A DNA stretch of 43,312 nt from Butyricicoccus_A sp963620595 (GTDB taxonomy: Bacteria; Bacillota; Clostridia; Oscillospirales; Butyricicoccaceae), in assembly GCA_963620595.1 (NCBI GenBank), contig CAVFAY010000021.1:1-43312 (forward strand), in the 5' to 3' direction. A model generated the notes under the pieces. That model searched no databases, was not told where the DNA came from, and saw only the letters and a program-made list of their open reading frames with translations. The translations under genes and the position numbers were made by a program. How positions within the stretch are numbered: position 1 is the stretch's first letter; each line of letters begins with the position of its first letter. This document shows, in pieces, positions 29,271 through 38,450 of this stretch.

Positions 29271-32111
29271 ATGGGGTTTTTAGACAAGATTTTTGGTACA
29301 CACAGTGACCATGAGCTTAAGCGTATCCGTCCGATTGCGGATAAGGTTGATGCGCTGGAAGAAGAATACAAAAAGCTGACCGATGCACAGCTTCGCGGCA
29401 AGACTGACGAATTTAGAAAACGCTATCAGGAAGGCGAAACGCTGGATGATTTGCTGCCGGAAGCATTTGCTACGATGCGAGAGGCGGCATGGCGTGTGCT
29501 CGGTATGCGCCATTACCGCGTACAGGTTATCGGCGGTATTGTGCTGCATCAGGGACGCATCGCAGAGATGAAGACCGGTGAAGGCAAAACTCTGGTGGCA
29601 ACTCTGCCGGCTTATTTGAATGCGATCGCAGGCAAGGGCGTTCATATCGTCACGGTCAATGACTATCTGGCAAAGCGAGATAGCGAGTGGATGGGCAAGG
29701 TTTATCGCTTTCTCGGTTTGAACGTTGGACTGGTCATTCACGCTGTTCCGCCGGATCAGCGCAAGCCGATGTACGATGCGGATATTACCTACGGCACCAA
29801 TAATGAGTTTGGTTTTGATTATCTGCGTGACAACATGGCGATTTATAAAAACCGCATGGTACAGCGCGGTCATTTCTTTGCCATCGTCGATGAGGTGGAC
29901 TCCATCTTGATTGATGAGGCGCGTACACCGCTGATTATCTCCGGTCAGGGAGATAAATCTACCGACATGTATGAGCGGGCAGAGAGTTTTGTCAATCGCC
30001 TGAAGTGCTATCGCATCAAGGAGACTGATGACAAGCTGGATCTGGAGGAAGAAGGCGAGCGCCTGCGCATCGAAGAAGAGGAGCGCAAGGCAAATCCGGA
30101 AAAGGCAAAGCCGATGACGGACGAAGATCGCCAGATTCTCGAACAGCTGCGTGCAGACTATGTCGTCGATGAAAAGGCAAAGACCGCTGTACTGACACCG
30201 GTTGGTCAGAAAAAGGCTGAGCAGTATTTCGGCGTGGATAATCTGGCAGATCCGGAAAATTCGACGCTGGCACATCACATCAATCAGGCACTGCGTGCCC
30301 ACGGCATCATGAAGCTGGATGTCGATTATGTCATTCGTGACGGAGAGATCATCATTGTCGATGAAAACACCGGTCGTCTGATGTTTGGCAGACGCTATAA
30401 CGAAGGTCTGCATCAGGCGATTGAGGCAAAAGAACATGTTAAGGTACAGCGCGAAAGCAAGACGCTGGCTACGATTACCTTCCAGAACTACTTCCGTATG
30501 TACGGTAAGCTGTCCGGTATGACCGGTACGGCACTGACCGAGGAAGACGAGTTCCGCGAGATTTATAAGTTGGATGTCATCGAGATTCCGACCAATAAAC
30601 CGATTGCACGTAAAGACAATTCGGATGCGGTGTACCGCACGGAAGCAGGCAAGTTCCGCGCAGCGATTGCAAAGATTCAGGAGTGCCATGCCAAGGGGCA
30701 GCCGATTCTGGTCGGTACGGTATCTATTGAAAAGAGTGAGCTGCTGTCCAAGCTGCTCAAGAAGGAAGGCATCGCGCACAATGTCTTGAACGCAAAATTC
30801 CATGAGCAGGAAGCAGAGATTGTCGCGCAGGCAGGCCGCTTGGGTGCGGTTACGATTGCGACCAACATGGCTGGCCGTGGTACAGATATTGTGCTCGGCG
30901 GCAATGCAGAAAACATGGCTGTGGCAGCACTGCGCAAGGCAGGCTTTGACGAAGCCGTTATCACGGAAGCTACCGGCTATGCGGAGACAGAAGACGAAGA
31001 AATCCTGCGCGCCCGCGAGGAATATCAGCGTCATTTGGCAGAATTCAAAAAGCAGACCGATGAAGAGGGCGAACGCGTGCGTGCCGCAGGCGGCTTGTAT
31101 ATTCTCGGCACAGAGCGCCATGAATCCCGCCGTATTGATAACCAGCTGCGCGGCCGTGCCGGTCGTCAGGGCGATCCGGGTGAATCCAGCTTCTATATTT
31201 CCATGGAAGATGATTTGATGCGCCTGTTCGGCTCGGAACGTGTTATGGGTATGCTGGATAAGATGGGCATGGATGATGATACGCCGATTGACCAGAAAAT
31301 GCTGTCCGGCGCCATTGAAAGCGCACAGAAGAAGGTCGAGTCGAGAAACTTCCAGATTCGTAAAAATGTCCTGCAATATGATGACGTGCTCAATACCCAA
31401 CGTGAAGTGATTTACAAGCAGCGTCAGGATGTCTTGGATGGCGCAGACCTCAAGGAATCCATTTTGAGTATGGTAGACAGTGTCATTGAAACGACGGTAC
31501 ACGGCGTGCTCGGTGAAAAGAGCTATTTGGAGCCGGTTGATGTCGAGGACGTTCGCAAGCACTTCTTGGGTCTGTTCCTGAAACCGGAGGACTTACAGTT
31601 TACCAATGAAGAGCTGGATGATATGGCACCGGAGGCTCTCATCGAAGAGATTCGAGAGATTGCCCATGCGGTATATCAGGCAAAGGAAGACGAAGTTACA
31701 TCGAATATTATGCGTGAGCTGGAGCGCGTGATTCTGCTGCGCAATGTCGATGAAAAGTGGATGGAGCACATCGATGCCATGACCGAACTGCGAAACGGTG
31801 TTCGTCTGCGCGCGTATGCACAGCGCGATCCGGTTGTCGAGTACAAGCGCGAAGGCTCGGAGATGTACGACCAGATGATTGCATTGATCCGTGAAGATAC
31901 CGTTCGTATGATGTATACGGTGCGTGTTCGTGTAAACGGCGAAGAACCGAAGCGCGAACAGGTCGCTCGGGAAACCAGTGCATCCGGCGCAGAGGGCGAA
32001 GAGAGCGTTGCCAATACACCGCACAAGGCAATCAAGAAGCCGGGCAGAAATGATCCGTGCCCGTGCGGCAGCGGCAAGAAGTACAAAAAGTGCTGCGGCC
32101 GCAATGAGTAA
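29271..32111 (+). CDS. secA: Preprotein translocase ATPase SecA
   Basis: 946 residues. Drives proteins through SecYEG. Walker A M-K-T-G-E-G-K-T-L, V-D-E-V-D-S-I-L-I-D-E-A-R-T-P, M-T-G-T-A, and G-R-G-T-D-I. The C-terminal zinc motif C-P-C-G-S-G-K-K-Y-K-K-C-C, which binds SecB or ribosomes, is intact. A highly charged insert at about residues 245-290 (E-E-E-E-R-K-A-N-P-E-K) explains why it is longer than the approximately 840-residue B. subtilis protein. GAGAGGA precedes the ATG. Confidence 0.98.
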   Translation: MGFLDKIFGTHSDHELKRIRPIADKVDALEEEYKKLTDAQLRGKTDEFRKRYQEGETLDDLLPEAFATMREAAWRVLGMRHYRVQVIGGIVLHQGRIAEMKTGEGKTLVATLPAYLNAIAGKGVHIVTVNDYLAKRDSEWMGKVYRFLGLNVGLVIHAVPPDQRKPMYDADITYGTNNEFGFDYLRDNMAIYKNRMVQRGHFFAIVDEVDSILIDEARTPLIISGQGDKSTDMYERAESFVNRLKCYRIKETDDKLDLEEEGERLRIEEEERKANPEKAKPMTDEDRQILEQLRADYVVDEKAKTAVLTPVGQKKAEQYFGVDNLADPENSTLAHHINQALRAHGIMKLDVDYVIRDGEIIIVDENTGRLMFGRRYNEGLHQAIEAKEHVKVQRESKTLATITFQNYFRMYGKLSGMTGTALTEEDEFREIYKLDVIEIPTNKPIARKDNSDAVYRTEAGKFRAAIAKIQECHAKGQPILVGTVSIEKSELLSKLLKKEGIAHNVLNAKFHEQEAEIVAQAGRLGAVTIATNMAGRGTDIVLGGNAENMAVAALRKAGFDEAVITEATGYAETEDEEILRAREEYQRHLAEFKKQTDEEGERVRAAGGLYILGTERHESRRIDNQLRGRAGRQGDPGESSFYISMEDDLMRLFGSERVMGMLDKMGMDDDTPIDQKMLSGAIESAQKKVESRNFQIRKNVLQYDDVLNTQREVIYKQRQDVLDGADLKESILSMVDSVIETTVHGVLGEKSYLEPVDVEDVRKHFLGLFLKPEDLQFTNEELDDMAPEALIEEIREIAHAVYQAKEDEVTSNIMRELERVILLRNVDEKWMEHIDAMTELRNGVRLRAYAQRDPVVEYKREGSEMYDQMIALIREDTVRMMYTVRVRVNGEEPKREQVARETSASGAEGEESVANTPHKAIKKPGRNDPCPCGSGKKYKKCCGRNE

Positions 32112-32137
32112 AAATAAAAGGGTAGGCGAAACGCTGC

Positions 32138-33058
32138 ATGAAACAACATAAGAGTTATCTGTTTCTTGTATTGATTGCGGGCGTGTGCGGCGCAGTGCTG
32201 CGCGGTATGAGTCTGCTGTATGGCTATGAAAGTGAATCAGGGCTTCCGGTTGACGGCTATTTGCCGTCAACTGCTCTGTTCGTGCTGGCTATTGTGCTGG
32301 CTGTCATGGCGGTCGTGCTGTGCCGGAAATGGTTTGGCGGACAGGAGTACGCCTATGAGCAGCTGTTTTCTCATCTTTCCGGTGTTAGCTGCGTCCTGTG
32401 TATGCTGTTTGGCATCGGCATGGCAGTCGTGTCCGTCTTAGGATTGGTTTATCTGCCAGGACAGTTGTTGGAAGAATCGACTATTATGGGCGATCAGCTC
32501 ATTGCACCGAGCATGATTATTATCTGTGCAACGGCGGTCACATGGGCACTGGGATTGATTACCGGTGTCTGCCTGTTGCTGCTGGCAATGGGAAGCAATA
32601 AACCGATATCCAAGAAGACGGGATTTTACACCACAGTTCCGATGTTTTGGGGCTGCTTGGATTTGATTATGGTGTACCACGATAACAGTGCCAATCCGGT
32701 GCTGTCGGATTACACGTACCAGCTGGTGCTGATTGTTGCCGTCATGCTGGCATTTTACAGCATGAGCGGATTTTTATTTTCCAAAGGCTGCGCACCGCGG
32801 TTTTTTGTGTCGGCGGGTGTTGCCATTTTTCTGGCAGTCACCAATGCGGGCGGATTGCTGATTTGGAAGCTGCGCGCCAATTCCGATTTGGGAGTCATGG
32901 GATATTTTGGCATCTCTGTTACGTTCCGAGCCGTAATATATTTGCTGGCGGGGGCATATTTGCTGGTTATGTTATCTCGTGCGCTGCGCATTGCTCCGCT
33001 CCCGCCGAAGCAGGAGAAATCAGCGGAAACACCAACACCACAAGCAACAGAAGCATAA
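32138..33058 (+). CDS. Polytopic membrane protein of unknown function
   Basis: 306 residues with about eight hydrophobic helices and a short polar C-terminal tail rich in Pro, Thr and Glu. No family motif recognised. It starts 26 nt after secA and ends at a strong terminator, so it probably shares the secA transcript. Confidence 0.7.
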   Translation: MKQHKSYLFLVLIAGVCGAVLRGMSLLYGYESESGLPVDGYLPSTALFVLAIVLAVMAVVLCRKWFGGQEYAYEQLFSHLSGVSCVLCMLFGIGMAVVSVLGLVYLPGQLLEESTIMGDQLIAPSMIIICATAVTWALGLITGVCLLLLAMGSNKPISKKTGFYTTVPMFWGCLDLIMVYHDNSANPVLSDYTYQLVLIVAVMLAFYSMSGFLFSKGCAPRFFVSAGVAIFLAVTNAGGLLIWKLRANSDLGVMGYFGISVTFRAVIYLLAGAYLLVMLSRALRIAPLPPKQEKSAETPTPQATEA

Positions 33059-33060
33059 TA

Positions 33061-33097
33061 AAAAGGCTGTTTTTCATCTGAAAAAACAGCCTTTTTT
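33061..33097. terminator. Bidirectional terminator
   Basis: AAAAGGCTGTTTTT and AAAAAACAGCCTTTT form a long stem with T-runs on both strands, serving the secA transcript and the convergent phospholipase gene. Confidence 0.9.
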
Positions 33098-33114
33098 CTC
33101 GAATTTTTTTGAGG

Positions 33115-34026
33115 TTATTCCGGCATACCCATGTAATTAAGTTCGAACAAATGCTTGGGAAGCGGCTTGCCAGTCTGTATGGCATCATAACAGGCCTCCA
33201 TCAGACAGGCAGCAGGACGCTGGGAGTTGTTGAGAATCTGAAAATAATCCGTATAGTGGCGCATGTGCGGCATGGAGGCGTCAATCCATGGCTGATGACT
33301 GTGGTTGGTGCAGTCGGCATCGATGGGGGTCATCGGACGAATTAAGCTGGAAAAATCTCCGGAGATGTGCAGCCGGTGCTCCAGCCAAGACAGTGCCGTA
33401 TGACGGCGGCCAGAACGGTCGTGCAGCAGGTGCTGCACATGAATCATAGAACGCATCGATGATTTGACGGCAGAAACCGACACACGGGTTCCGTAGACAT
33501 TCCAGATGGCCTGAGACAAAATGGTTCCGATACGATTTGCCGTCTTGTTGTCGTAAGACAAAATCATGTGCGCCGGATAATCGGCGGGATTGCCGCTGTG
33601 CGCAGCGGCGATGAGCGCGCGGTCAAGCTCGGATTCGCAAAGATTGTGCTGCGCCGACGGTGACAGCTGCGGATACAGCGGATCAATGCGATAGTTGGCG
33701 ATGTACGTCACAAACGGATGCGCCGAGCGGTCTAAGATGTAGTGGCAGCAGTAGCCGAGCAGATAAGCAGTTGCCTCCGGCGCATGGCTGCGGGAACAAA
33801 CTGCAGTCAGTGCCTGAAACATACTGCCAACGCGTTCTTCGTGCACTCGATGTCCGATACGATTGACGCTGTTTTCAGTGAGTGGGTGGTAAAAAAATAA
33901 GATGTCTGGTCCCTGTGCGCCCCAGCGGAAAGCGAGAGGTGCTGCTTCGATGGCTTTTGTGAGATAGGGCTGAGCTTCGTGCAGAGCAGAGTCTGCAAAC
34001 ATAAAATGAGAGACAAGCGCAGGCAT
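33115..34026 (-). CDS. Zinc-dependent phospholipase C-like protein
   Basis: 303 residues. The N-terminus (P-A-L-V-S-H-F-M-F-A-D) and W-G-A-Q-G-P-D-I-L-F, then A-Y-L-L-G-Y-C-C-H-Y-I-L-D and H-P-F-V, match the Zn_dep_PLPC family, which supplies His/Asp metal ligands. There is no signal peptide, so it is unlikely to be a secreted alpha-toxin-type enzyme. GGAGG lies 7 nt before the ATG. Its natural substrate is unknown. Confidence 0.82.
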   Translation of the reverse strand: MPALVSHFMFADSALHEAQPYLTKAIEAAPLAFRWGAQGPDILFFYHPLTENSVNRIGHRVHEERVGSMFQALTAVCSRSHAPEATAYLLGYCCHYILDRSAHPFVTYIANYRIDPLYPQLSPSAQHNLCESELDRALIAAAHSGNPADYPAHMILSYDNKTANRIGTILSQAIWNVYGTRVSVSAVKSSMRSMIHVQHLLHDRSGRRHTALSWLEHRLHISGDFSSLIRPMTPIDADCTNHSHQPWIDASMPHMRHYTDYFQILNNSQRPAACLMEACYDAIQTGKPLPKHLFELNYMGMPE

Positions 34027-34046
34027 TGCGATTCCTCCAAAATCAA

Positions 34047-34174
34047 CCGTTACGTAAAATAGCTGTAACGGAATTGTAATCTTTATTCCTGTTTATTATA
34101 GAATGCTTTTCACAAAAAGTACACACGGACATATTCCAAAATTCGGCGGAAAATTAGGGGGTAATTCCGTTACA
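34047..34174. repeat. Repeated CCGTTAC motif between the phospholipase-like gene and ychF
   Basis: CCGTTAC occurs at 34047-34053 and 34167-34173, with its complement at 34065-34071. The 12-mer AATTCCGTTACA is present in both orientations (34064-34075 minus, 34163-34174 plus). The gap 34027-34290 otherwise holds only the ychF promoter. Confidence 0.6.
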
Positions 34175-34192
34175 CTGACTACACAAGGATGC

Positions 34193-34221
34193 TTGTCAGG
34201 AGGTTCAAACAGGTGTATACT
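34193..34221 (+). promoter_or_regulatory. Promoter of ychF
   Basis: TTGTCA (34193-34198), 17-bp spacer, TATACT (34216-34221); leader of about 63 nt. Confidence 0.75.
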
Positions 34222-34290
34222 ATAAAAGTATGTAAAAAATAACCGGGGTGATCAAATCATCCCGCAGGATAGATTAAAGGAGCGTAACAC

Positions 34291-35385
34291 ATGAAAATTG
34301 GTATTGTCGGTCTGCCGAACGTGGGAAAGAGTACCCTGTTCAATGCCATCACAAACGCCGGCGCGGAGTCAGCGAACTACCCGTTCTGCACCATTGACCC
34401 GAATGTCGGCATGGTAAGTGTACCGGACGAGCGTCTGGATAAGCTGACCGAGATGTATCACCCGCCGAAGACCATTCCGGCTGTCGTAGAATTCGTGGAT
34501 ATTGCCGGTTTGGTGCGCGGCGCATCTAAGGGTGAAGGCTTGGGCAACAAGTTCCTGTCCCATATCCGCGAAGTGGATGCCATTGTGCATGTGGTTCGCT
34601 GTTTTGACAACCCAAACATCATCCATGTTGAGGGCAGCATCGACCCGCAGCGCGACATTGAGACCATCAATTTGGAGCTGATTATGTCGGATATGGAGCT
34701 GCTGGAGCGCCGCATCGAGCGTTCTAAGAAGCTCGCAAAGGGCGATAAGAAGTATAATGCAGAAATCGAAGTGTTCCAGCACCTGTATGACCATTTGGAG
34801 GGCGGCAACACTGCACGTACCTTCCCGGAGTTTGAAGAGCAGAAGGAACTGATTGATACCGTTGATCTGCTGACCTCCAAGCCGGTTATCTATGCGGCAA
34901 ACGTGGACGAGAACGGCTTCACCGGCGATGAGACCGAGAATGCACGTTTGGCAGCGGTTCGCAAGATTGCTGAGGATGAAGGCTCGATGGTACTGCCGAT
35001 TTGTGCACAGATGGAACAGGATATTGCCAGCTTGGAGGACGATGAAAAGGAGCTGTTTTTGTCTGAGCTGGGTCTGGAGGAGTCGGGACTGGATCGTCTG
35101 ATTCGCGTCTGCTATGATCTGCTTGGTCTGATGAGCTTCCTGACTGCCGGACCGAAGGAAGTTCGCGCATGGACCATCAAGAAGGGAACTAAGGCACCGC
35201 AGGCAGCAGGTAAGATCCATACCGATTTCGAGCGCGGCTTTATCCGTGCGGAAGTCGTTTCGTTTGATGATCTGATGGCGTGCGGTTCGATCGTTGCAGC
35301 AAAGGAAAAGGGTCTCGTTCGTTCGGAAGGCAAGGAATATGTCATGCGCGACGGCGATATTGTAGAATTCCGCTTTAACGTATAA
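34291..35385 (+). CDS. ychF: Redox-regulated ATPase YchF
   Basis: 364 residues, the normal length. An Obg-family NTPase that prefers ATP and binds ribosomes. G1 G-L-P-N-V-G-K-S-T, G3 D-I-A-G-L-V, the region N-V-D-E where GTPases have NKxD, a coiled coil in the middle and a TGS-like C-terminus (R-A-W-T-I-K-K-G-T-K-A-P-Q-A-A-G). AAAGGAG upstream of the ATG. Confidence 0.97.
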   Translation: MKIGIVGLPNVGKSTLFNAITNAGAESANYPFCTIDPNVGMVSVPDERLDKLTEMYHPPKTIPAVVEFVDIAGLVRGASKGEGLGNKFLSHIREVDAIVHVVRCFDNPNIIHVEGSIDPQRDIETINLELIMSDMELLERRIERSKKLAKGDKKYNAEIEVFQHLYDHLEGGNTARTFPEFEEQKELIDTVDLLTSKPVIYAANVDENGFTGDETENARLAAVRKIAEDEGSMVLPICAQMEQDIASLEDDEKELFLSELGLEESGLDRLIRVCYDLLGLMSFLTAGPKEVRAWTIKKGTKAPQAAGKIHTDFERGFIRAEVVSFDDLMACGSIVAAKEKGLVRSEGKEYVMRDGDIVEFRFNV

Positions 35386-35467
35386 AAGTCGGAGATTTTC
35401 ACCTCTATCGAAAAAAAGTAATCAAAACGACATGGAATTGTTTCGGAATTGTAATTGTATTTTGCTG

Positions 35468-35473
35468 TATAAT
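35468..35473 (+). promoter_or_regulatory. -10 box upstream of the VanW-family gene
   Basis: TATAAT about 100 bp before the start, with no good -35. CGGAATTGTAAT, which also occurs at 34069-34080, lies just upstream. Confidence 0.4.
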
Positions 35474-35575
35474 GCACTATGATAATATAATGGTTGGGCT
35501 GTGCGCCGACAGAAGAAACCGTTTCGTATACGCAAATGATTGATTGAAAAGATAGGCAGGAGGTCATAAAACTGC

Positions 35576-37429
35576 ATGGACGATAAGAAGCAGTCCGGAG
35601 TAGATCTGGAACAGAATGGCGTAGAGGAAAGCACAAAGGGCTTTCCGATCGTCAGCAAAGAGGACGCGGACAACGCGGCAGCCTTTGAGATGAAGAAAAA
35701 AGCGAAAGACGGCAGCTGGGAGACCGCGATTCCGGTCAATGTGACCGGCGGCGCTGACACGCAGACAACGGCTGAACCGGAAGAAGATGCGCCGAAGGCG
35801 CAGGAGCCGGATGATAAGACGATAAAGATTGCAGCGGTCAAAATTGACGATGAGGCAGAACAACCGCAGGCAAGCCCGCGCCGTGCGACACAAGAGGAGA
35901 CACAGCCGTTTGAACCGATCGCGCAGGCAGACGGCGATTCCGGAAATGACAGAAAGCCGCCGCGCAAGGAAAAGGCATCTGGTGGCATGGGAAAGCGGAT
36001 TGCCGCTGTCATTGCAGGTGTTGTCGTCGTTGCTGTTGTTGCGTTAAGCGTGTATACCTATACATACGACAAAATCTTTCCGGGTGTCAAGGTGGCAGAT
36101 GAATACAAGCTCAGCGGCATGACACAGGACGAGGCGGCAAGCTATATCTCCAGTGATGTGCAGAACAGTGTACTGGAGCAGAGTATCGAACTGGATGGCA
36201 AAGATACGGTCACTGGAGACGAGAAGACATATGAGATCAAGCTCTCCGATGTGGCGGAATCCATTGATGCACAGACTTCTGCCCAGCAGGCGTATCAGAT
36301 GGGTCGTGAGGGCGGATATTTCCAGCGCGTTTCCACCGTGTTGGGATGCCTGTTTGGCGGACGCGATATTTCTCTGAATGCTGCGCTGAAGGATGGCGCA
36401 GTGGAGGAACAGGTGGATAAGATCGCTGCAGATCTGTCCTATGAACCAACGCAGCCGAGCTGGAAGGTGGACAAGGACAAGAAGGAATTGGTTGTTGACA
36501 CTGGCAAGAAGGGCAATGAGTTCGAGAAGAACAAGGTTGTCAAGGATATTTCAGCGCAGGCAGAAAGCGTAAATCTTGACAAGTACACGATTGAGACCTA
36601 CGAAAAGGATCAGGATAAGCCAGATGCCGCTGCCATTGCCAAGGATGTAAATACTGAGGCAAAAAATGCAACTGTGAACAAAAAGGATGGCAAGACTATC
36701 GAAGAAGCAGTTGACGGCGTGAAGGTGGAAGAAAGTGCCATTTCGTCTGCTATCGGCGATGCCAGTCAGCAGACATATACGATTCCGGTTGAACTGACCA
36801 AGGCACAGGTCACCAAGGCGGATTTGGAGCCGTTGCTGTTCCGTGATGTATTGGGATCTACAACCACGTATTATAACGGTGGTCAGGCTGGGCGTACCAC
36901 CAATGTTCGTCTGGCATGCAATTCAGTCAACGGAACTATTTTGAATCCGGGCGAAGAATTCTCGTACAACGACATCGTTGGTGAGAGAACCTCATCGAGA
37001 GGGTATCGTTCTGCGATTATCTTCTCCAATGGCTCGGAAGTAGATGGTTTGGGCGGTGGCGTTTGTCAGGTATCTTCGACGATTTACATGGCAGTGCTGC
37101 GTGCTGATCTGGAAGTAACAGAACGCTACAATCATCAGTTCCAGGTCTCGTATACACCGATTTCGCAGGATGCAGCAGTATACTGGGGCAGCAAGGATTT
37201 TAAGTTTGTCAATGATACACCATATCCGATTAAAATTGTCGCAAGTTCCGGCGGCGGCTCACTGACCGTTCAGCTGTACGGCACCAAGACATCGGACAAG
37301 ACCATCTCCTTCTCCAGCAAGAGCTACACAAGCGGCAAATACAAGTACGCTTCGCTGTACAAGACGGTGACGGAGAATGGCAAGACCACAACCACAAAGG
37401 TAAACAGCAGTGCATATCTGCTGAAATAA
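35576..37429 (+). CDS. VanW-family cell-wall-associated protein
   Basis: 617 residues. An acidic, Pro/Glu-rich cytoplasmic segment of about 140 residues, one membrane helix (A-A-V-I-A-G-V-V-V-V-A-V-V-A-L), a putative peptidoglycan-binding region (about 175-300), and a VanW domain (about 425-565) with T-T-N-V-R-L-A-C, L-N-P-G-E-E-F-S-Y-N-D and G-G-G-V-C-Q-V-S-S-T. A short beta-rich C-terminus follows. The role of VanW proteins is unclear; no vancomycin resistance genes surround it, so resistance should not be assumed. GGAGG upstream. Confidence 0.87.
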   Translation: MDDKKQSGVDLEQNGVEESTKGFPIVSKEDADNAAAFEMKKKAKDGSWETAIPVNVTGGADTQTTAEPEEDAPKAQEPDDKTIKIAAVKIDDEAEQPQASPRRATQEETQPFEPIAQADGDSGNDRKPPRKEKASGGMGKRIAAVIAGVVVVAVVALSVYTYTYDKIFPGVKVADEYKLSGMTQDEAASYISSDVQNSVLEQSIELDGKDTVTGDEKTYEIKLSDVAESIDAQTSAQQAYQMGREGGYFQRVSTVLGCLFGGRDISLNAALKDGAVEEQVDKIAADLSYEPTQPSWKVDKDKKELVVDTGKKGNEFEKNKVVKDISAQAESVNLDKYTIETYEKDQDKPDAAAIAKDVNTEAKNATVNKKDGKTIEEAVDGVKVEESAISSAIGDASQQTYTIPVELTKAQVTKADLEPLLFRDVLGSTTTYYNGGQAGRTTNVRLACNSVNGTILNPGEEFSYNDIVGERTSSRGYRSAIIFSNGSEVDGLGGGVCQVSSTIYMAVLRADLEVTERYNHQFQVSYTPISQDAAVYWGSKDFKFVNDTPYPIKIVASSGGGSLTVQLYGTKTSDKTISFSSKSYTSGKYKYASLYKTVTENGKTTTTKVNSSAYLLK

Positions 37430-37472
37430 GACAGAAAAACGGATGAAAGAAACGCCGCACAGGGAGAATGAA

Positions 37473-38297
37473 ATGGACAGCAGAAAACAGCGTTTGAGCA
37501 ATGTATATGGCAGCAAGGCAGCTGCCAAACAGGATTTGATGCAGATGCTGCTGCCCACGCTCGGTGCGGCGTTTCTGTTTTTAGCACCGGCGTTTTTAAT
37601 CTCTGTCGCACTGCAAATCGTGTGCCTAGACACATCCAGTATGGAAATCCGCGCCACGCTGACCTATGCCCAGCTCGCGGAGGCTTTGGCGGCATATGCG
37701 GCGGCGCAGCTGTTTATCACGATGCCGCTGTATTACGGCATGACGCAGTTTTGCGCATGGCGGCGGGCGGGCGCACGGGTACAGGCATCTGTCATTTTGC
37801 TGTGCTTTACCTCGATTCGCCTGTACATCCGGTCGATTTGGATGGCACTGATTCAGCTGCTGCACGCGATTTTGTGGCTGATTCCCTATCTGGGCATTTG
37901 TCTGGCTGGGGCGGCGTTGTATCAGTATGCACTGCCCAATTCTACCGGTTATTTGATTTTTGCAGAGATTGTTATTGTTGCGAGTATTTGGTATGCGGCG
38001 ATGCTGCTGCCGTATCAGTGCGGCTATTCTCTGCTGGCAGAGCGACAAAACATGAGCTGCTGGCGTGCTGTGCGCACGGCTGCCAAGAGCTGCCGCGGGC
38101 ATCGAACGGAATTTTTCTATCTGATGCTCAGCTTTCTGTTTTGGATGATTCTTTCGGTCATCTTCGGCGGACTGCTGCTCATCGTTGTGTGCCCGTATTT
38201 TTTACTCGCCCTGTATCATTTGTTTGACCGCGTTCGCGGGGTGGAAATCCGAGTTTCACGTCGTCCACCACAAAGCGGCACAGATGACAAAACATAA
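37473..38297 (+). CDS. DUF975-like membrane protein
   Basis: 274 residues with about six hydrophobic helices and a pattern (W-R-A-V-R-T-A-A-K-S-C-R-G-H-R-T-E-F-F-Y-L near the end) that resembles DUF975 integral membrane proteins. The start is the ATG behind AGGGAG; a longer ORF begins 10 codons upstream. It follows the VanW gene by 43 nt and probably shares its transcript. Function unknown. Confidence 0.7.
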   Translation: MDSRKQRLSNVYGSKAAAKQDLMQMLLPTLGAAFLFLAPAFLISVALQIVCLDTSSMEIRATLTYAQLAEALAAYAAAQLFITMPLYYGMTQFCAWRRAGARVQASVILLCFTSIRLYIRSIWMALIQLLHAILWLIPYLGICLAGAALYQYALPNSTGYLIFAEIVIVASIWYAAMLLPYQCGYSLLAERQNMSCWRAVRTAAKSCRGHRTEFFYLMLSFLFWMILSVIFGGLLLIVVCPYFLLALYHLFDRVRGVEIRVSRRPPQSGTDDKT

Positions 38298-38298
38298 A

Positions 38299-38334
38299 GC
38301 ACGACAGAGCACGGCTCTGCCGTGTCTTTTTTTG
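38299..38334 (+). terminator. Terminator of the VanW transcript
   Basis: GCACG-A-CAGAG / CTCTG-C-CGTG with a CACGG loop, followed by TCTTTTTTT. Confidence 0.8.
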
Positions 38335-38384
38335 CGTACACAGCGAATTTTTTTTGTAAAACACAGGAAATTTATCAAAAGAAC

Positions 38385-38414
38385 TTGATGATACGCCCTG
38401 TTTTGGTATATGAT
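38385..38414 (+). promoter_or_regulatory. Promoter of metG
   Basis: TTGATG (38385-38390), 18-bp spacer, TATGAT (38409-38414). No T-box structure fits in the short leader. Confidence 0.5.
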
Positions 38415-38450
38415 AATAAGTAAATAGCATGAAGTAAAGGAGCGATTTCG

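Noticed and set aside
29280..31562. 760-codon open frame on the minus strand
   Set aside because: It lies entirely opposite secA, has no ribosome site and its product resembles nothing; the secA frame explains the codon pattern.
33115..34026. Secreted alpha-toxin-like phospholipase
   Set aside because: No signal peptide and no C-terminal C2-like domain; only the metal-binding family is supported.
35576..37429. Vancomycin-resistance gene
   Set aside because: VanW domains are common in Clostridia; there is no vanHAX or vanRS nearby.
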